Below are positions 60,339-64,000 of a DNA stretch of 64,000 nt, piece after piece; positions within the stretch are counted from its first letter, which is position 1; every line of letters begins with the position of its first letter. The notes beneath the pieces were generated by a model. The model was not told where the DNA came from and ran no database searches. It saw only the letters and a program-made list of their open reading frames with translations. This stretch comes from Hyaloperonospora brassicae. Taxonomy: Eukaryota > Oomycota > Peronosporomycetes > Peronosporales > Peronosporaceae. Position numbers and translations under genes: made by a program. Location of the stretch: the NCBI GenBank assembly GCA_947650285.1, contig CANTFL010001432.1, forward strand, positions 62,001 through 126,000, in the 5' to 3' direction.

Positions 60339-60731
60339 TGTAACGGGGCACACCCTTGCGTGAACTTAACGCAAGGGTTTTAGTGCGCCCGACAGACGTA
60401 CACGTGGCAAACGAGGAAGCGTAGGTAAGGTGAAAGTAGAACTGTTATATTAATATAATTAAGTCTTTAACTACTGTCTCTCTGTTTGTCTTAACTTAAC
60501 TATACTAATATAACTGAATGTATGACGACGTCTCGTCACCACTCATTGCGGGCGTCTTGCGGCGATTGGTGGGTTGATATCGTCAAGATATCAACCAATG
60601 AGCAGACGCTTTGGTCTACCCATCAATATCACCACCATTGGTGATATTGTTAGAAGAATATTCAACATAAAGTTTTTTATTGTCATTATCTTCTAAATGA
60701 CAATTTCCATGTAACGGGCTGCCCCGTTACA
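60339..60731 (-). repeat. E2 5' LTR
   Basis: 393 bp, very similar to 52723-53115 with scattered differences. It is followed by TSD CTACC (60732-60736). Confidence 0.95.
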
Positions 60732-60736
60732 CTACC

Positions 60737-62346
60737 GGCTCGTCGTCCTATTTCCAGGCATAGCGTTGCCCATGATAATGACGAAATTGGGAGTTACGCG
60801 GACTATCTCTGCTCTCAAAGAGGGTGGACACCAGTTCGTCGAGGCGTTCCTCAAGCAGTTCAGCAGAGACCTGTCGAAAGACAGTGCAAGGGTAGACCTG
60901 GCCTGATGCACCACATTGGGAGCTTTGTCGGCATTGACAATCTCCTGTCATCAGTCCCCCTACAAATTCAGTGCAAGTGTGGGTGGCGTCAGAACGTCGG
61001 ATTGCAATGGGAACACTCGAGTCGAAGGTCCTCTACTCCGAGTGAAGGTTAGTGCATTGGAGAATCCACCCATCGGCTTCAAGAGTATACCAGTCCGAGC
61101 GTACTCGAACGAGATTGTGGCTACATTGAGGGAAAAGGTGAAGATGAACACTCTGTTGAACAATCACAGGCATCGCATGTGCGCTATTCCTCAGTCGGTG
61201 GTCTTAGTGACGATGCCGAGATCGCCGTTGCTGGTACGTTGATGATATGCTTGGGAAGTTATCCAGCGCTTAAGGTATGCCCGAAGCTCGAATCCGCTGA
61301 TCATGATTGACGACATTGGCTGGCTTAGAAATGGGTATCAAGGTGATCGGCCACCAGCTGTTTTTATTGGAGCTATTAAATCCATCTCAAAACAACGGCT
61401 TTGTCTACCACTAAAGGGATGCGCCTGTTGATCTGTCTCCTGTTCGTTTCATTTCCAGAGCAAATGCACCCGACATGATCGATGCAGCATTTGCTGGATC
61501 GAATGTAGGTCTTGCGTCTATCGGTCTATATGGCTTGCCAGGAAAGCTGGTGGCAACAAGATGACATCTTGTGCCGAAGCCCGCGAGAAAACAGACCTGG
61601 AGCAGTCGGAAACAGCGCCAGAATCTCTGGGTCTGGCAGGCGAAGCGATGTTGGCACTAGTGAAGCAGTGCTGTCGCGAGAGTGGTGTCCGCATTTCGAG
61701 AAGCACGTGGAAAGGTATCTTGCAAGCTTGCTGTTGAGGTCGTTGAAGATGCAGAGAGTGCTCAGGCTGCTGACATACAGGAGGCCGGCAAATCGACTGC
61801 CAGCCTCTTGGGTGTCAGCAGCCTGAGCACTTTCTGAATTTTCAACGACCATCGACTGCGGTACAAATGCCGCAAAGGAAGTGTTAAACGAGATTGACTG
61901 GCTTCTCGTCACGCCTGAGAAGCTGCCAAACTACGTTGGCGAACGTGCCTGCACATTGTGAGTGATGTTTCTTACTACGGAGCTTGCACCTTGATGTCTT
62001 GACTGCCCCATCTTGGGTTCAGGATTCTTTGTGGCCGCATCTTTGACCAACAGTTTCTGGGTATTGCAATGGTATTTGCTTGGACAGCTATGGGCACCGC
62101 TCATGTCGTCTCAATTCGAGCGAGGTGGGTGTTGGAAACTGGATGCAAGTCAACGGTGGACAATGAAGTAAAGGGTGGCGGTTGACAATACCTTTTACAG
62201 GGAAGGTTTATCTGGAAGGTATTTCGTAGAAGATTCCTCCTGACATGAAGACATGCATTGAGTAGACTCAGTCCAAAAGTTTCCCTCCAGTAAACAAGTT
62301 GTTTGTGAGTGCGTAGCCATTGTTTCCCTTTATCCATACTCCATTA
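60737..62346 (+). pseudogene. Lon pseudogene copy 2, 3' part
   Basis: Colinear with copy 1 from 26872 down to 25262 and nearly identical; 104- and 128-codon spurious ORFs are preserved unchanged between copies. It contains the N-domain end, AAA+ Walker B (NPLIMIDDIG), the DLSPVRFIS block, CRESGVR, the inverted duplication and the FAWTAMG block. It stops at ...CATACTCCATTA (62346), where copy 1 goes on into the protease domain; here the Copia B primer binding site begins. The same P-loop deletion and the same stops as copy 1 show that the donor was already a pseudogene. Confidence 0.85.
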
Positions 62347-62357
62347 GGGTTATGAGC
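62347..62357 (+). promoter_or_regulatory. Copia B primer binding site (half-tRNA type)
   Basis: GGGTTATGAGC complements the anticodon loop and stem of initiator Met tRNA, like the Copia A site (GGTTATGAGCCC). Confidence 0.7.
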
Positions 62358-62417
62358 TTAAGGACGACCTGCTATTAAGAGAAGCGCTAAACAAGACTAC
62401 ACTACAACAACTCTACC

Positions 62418-63743
62418 ATGTATTCCTCATCGGACTCTGAGGACGGCAAGAGAAAAAGACACAAGGAGATTAAGTTGGGATCGCAAGGCACTCCAGTTAA
62501 TTGGAATGGAGAAGACTGGACCTTCTACAAGCACGCGATGCTCAACGCATTCGAGCAAAACCTACTCGATGAGATCGCAGCAGGAGGCGTTGTGGAGGAC
62601 GCATCCTGGAATCAAGCCAAGAAGGACAAGTTCAAGAAGAGTCAAGCCGAGGTGAAGATTCTTATTCAAGGCTCGTTGTCGATGAAGCTGGCCAAGCAGG
62701 TGATGTCGAAGAAGACAGGAACCGAGATGTGGCACGAGCTCTGCTCAATTTTTGAAGGGAAGCAAAACTCAGCCATGATAGCGCAGAAAGTGTACCGCCT
62801 CCAAAGCGAGCTACACAGGACCCATTTGCGTCCAAATGGTGACGTGAGAAGTCATTTGTACACTTTGTTCGACATCGAAGACCAGCTCGAGGACTTATAT
62901 TCTCCTGTAAATGATTTACAGATGGTGGACATGATGCTGCGCAGTCTCCCGACGCAGATGTGCTATAATGAACTCAGAAGAAAGGTATTATTTAGCTCAA
63001 ATATGAGTAAATATACGCCTGAGATAGTTCGCGAGATGATATTCACCGCCGAGTCGCGCAGTAAAGACTGGGAAAGCTATGCATTCGGGAGCGCTCAAGG
63101 CAAGAAGAAGCCAAATGGTCCAACTACTGGAACGAGAGGTGGCATGAGGCAAACCTTGAGAGACGATAAGACGAGAAAAATCAAGAATCATGATTTTGAG
63201 TGTCATCATTGTGGAGTTAAAGGCCATTACAAGAGAAATTGTCCACAATTGATGAATGAAGAGAAGTCGCGTGGAAGAAAAAGTGCTCACGCAAAGTACG
63301 CCAACTCTGGTAGCAAGACGAAAATGGAAGAGAAGGGCGAGCCTTTATTGCAACGCAAGGTGCAAGTAGATAAGCGTGACGTGGTGATAGGAGAAGCTAC
63401 AAAGTTGACGTCAAAGGATTCAACTTCTAGCAACTGGTATTTCGACACGGGTACAAATGCCCACATAGTGTCCTCCAAGGAATACTTTACTGTACTACAG
63501 AGTATGGAAGACAGTGACTGAAATCCAATGATATCCGGATTCACACTCAATGGAGCGAAAGCAAAAGCTGAAGGATTTGGTACGATTATTCTTGCAACAG
63601 TTGTTGATGAAGAATTGGTAACAGTGTTTGTGGAAGACGTTCTCTACGTCCCTCAAGCTGGATGCAATTTGTTTTCGCCTGGTTGTGCTATGGACCAAGG
63701 ATTCAACATGTCATGGGATCGAATGCTAAGATATTTACTATGA
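62418..63743 (+). pseudogene. gag: Copia B gag and protease
   Basis: Start ATG at 62418 after a 60-base leader. Residues about 25-215 are a Copia gag domain (NWNGEDWTFYKHAMLNAF; KTGTEMWHELCSIFEGKQN). A basic stretch follows, then a CCHC knuckle CHHCGVKGHYKRNC (about residues 261-274) and the protease active site WYFDTGTNAHIV near 63438. One in-frame TGA (63519-63521) interrupts protease, which continues in the same frame (LYVPQAGCNLFSPG near 63645) to a frame change near 63720. Only these two lesions are seen, so this copy is much younger than Copia A. Confidence 0.9.
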
Positions 63744-64000
63744 CGAAAGACGATATCGAGGTGATACGGACACATCGGAAGCACCGCCTATGGACGTTTA
63801 CTGCTCAAAATGCAAATAATACTGCACAGCACAAGAAAAACATTACCACGAAGCGACAAGTTATTGCTAACTTTGCAGTGACTGATGGTGTGGAAGATAT
63901 CGATGTCTGGCATGAACGACTGGCACACACGTGTCCAGAATATATCCGGTTGATGGTTGATCGTGGCCTGGCAAAAGGTATCATGCTAAAGAGACGTGGG
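63740..64000 (+). pseudogene. Copia B GAG-pre-integrase region, partial
   Basis: Reading resumes in the -1 frame (MTKDDIEVIRTHRKHRLW) and reaches the zinc-binding pre-integrase motif DVWHERLAHTCPEYI near 63905-63950. It is open to the window edge. Confidence 0.85.

Larger units (their letters stand above)
52723..60731 (-). mobile_element. Ty3/Gypsy chromovirus E2, nested in Lon pseudogene copy 2
   Basis: 8,009 bp, same family and same layout as E1 but on the minus strand. LTRs are at 60339-60731 (5') and 52723-53115 (3'). The target duplication CTACC (52718-52722 and 60732-60736) is perfect. The uninterrupted site exists once in Lon copy 1 (complement GGTAG at 26873-26877). E2's lesions differ from E1's, so the two broke independently. 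RNase H plus integrase core remain open over about 1.6 kb. Confidence 0.95.
62347..64000 (+). mobile_element. Ty1/Copia element B, 5' LTR absent, runs off the right edge
   Basis: PBS, leader, gag, protease and the start of integrase in Copia order. No LTR precedes the PBS: the adjoining bases are Lon pseudogene. The family differs from Copia A (different gag and leader). The element continues beyond the window, so the presence of a 3' LTR is unknown. Confidence 0.85.

Overview
This window looks like repeat-dense, gene-poor nuclear DNA of a plant-associated oomycete (Peronosporales: Phytophthora or a downy mildew). The pointers are LTR retrotransposons with oomycete-style polyproteins, one secreted EER-type effector candidate with an oomycete-like Inr promoter element, and long AT-rich tracts without genes. 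The genus cannot be fixed from the sequence. No rRNA, tRNA gene or CRISPR array was found.

Layout. 1-1.4 kb: remnant of one Ty3/Gypsy chromovirus on the minus strand, with a plus-strand (antisense) reading frame beside it. 1.4-10.7 kb: AT-rich desert; at least 8.9-10.7 kb is a strongly diverged copy of the Gypsy family described next. 11.15-11.6 kb: solo LTR of that family with a 5-bp target duplication. 12.98-20.96 kb: full-length Gypsy chromovirus E1 (LTR, PBS, gag, -1 frameshift signal, pol, chromodomain, PPT, LTR, TSD AAAGT) with two overlapping antisense ORFs near its 3' end. 21.9-22.9 kb: the only apparently intact host gene, the effector candidate (minus). 24.85-27.14 kb: a mitochondrial-type Lon protease pseudogene (minus). 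28.38-33.12 kb: decayed full-length Ty1/Copia element A. 33-52 kb: AT-rich desert with a Gypsy relic, a 57-bp-stem hairpin, a pogo-like TIR transposon (41.9-43.8 kb) and a ~500-bp-arm inverted repeat (44.0-46.0 kb). 52.45-62.35 kb: a second copy of the Lon pseudogene in opposite orientation, split by Gypsy copy E2 (52.72-60.73 kb, minus, TSD CTACC). 62.35-64 kb: Copia element B, joined to the Lon copy exactly at its primer binding site and running off the window.

Most notable. (1) The E1/E2 Gypsy family is built, through LTRs, gag, pol and antisense ORFs alike, of short perfect hairpins every 20-40 bases, far above chance by a hand count; neighbouring Copia and Lon sequence lacks this. (2) One of those hairpins lies 9 nt behind a canonical A AAA AAT slippery site at the gag/pol boundary. 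(3) The family carries overlapping antisense ORFs, one of them coding for a coiled coil opposite the sense chromodomain. (4) A Lon pseudogene copy is fused to a Copia leader at the PBS, as expected of template switching during reverse transcription. Element E2 sits inside that Lon copy, and the uninterrupted paralogous site is present at 26873-26877.

All retrotransposon ORFs are broken by stops or frameshifts in one or both copies. Alignments between copies were made by eye; identities and counts are approximate.
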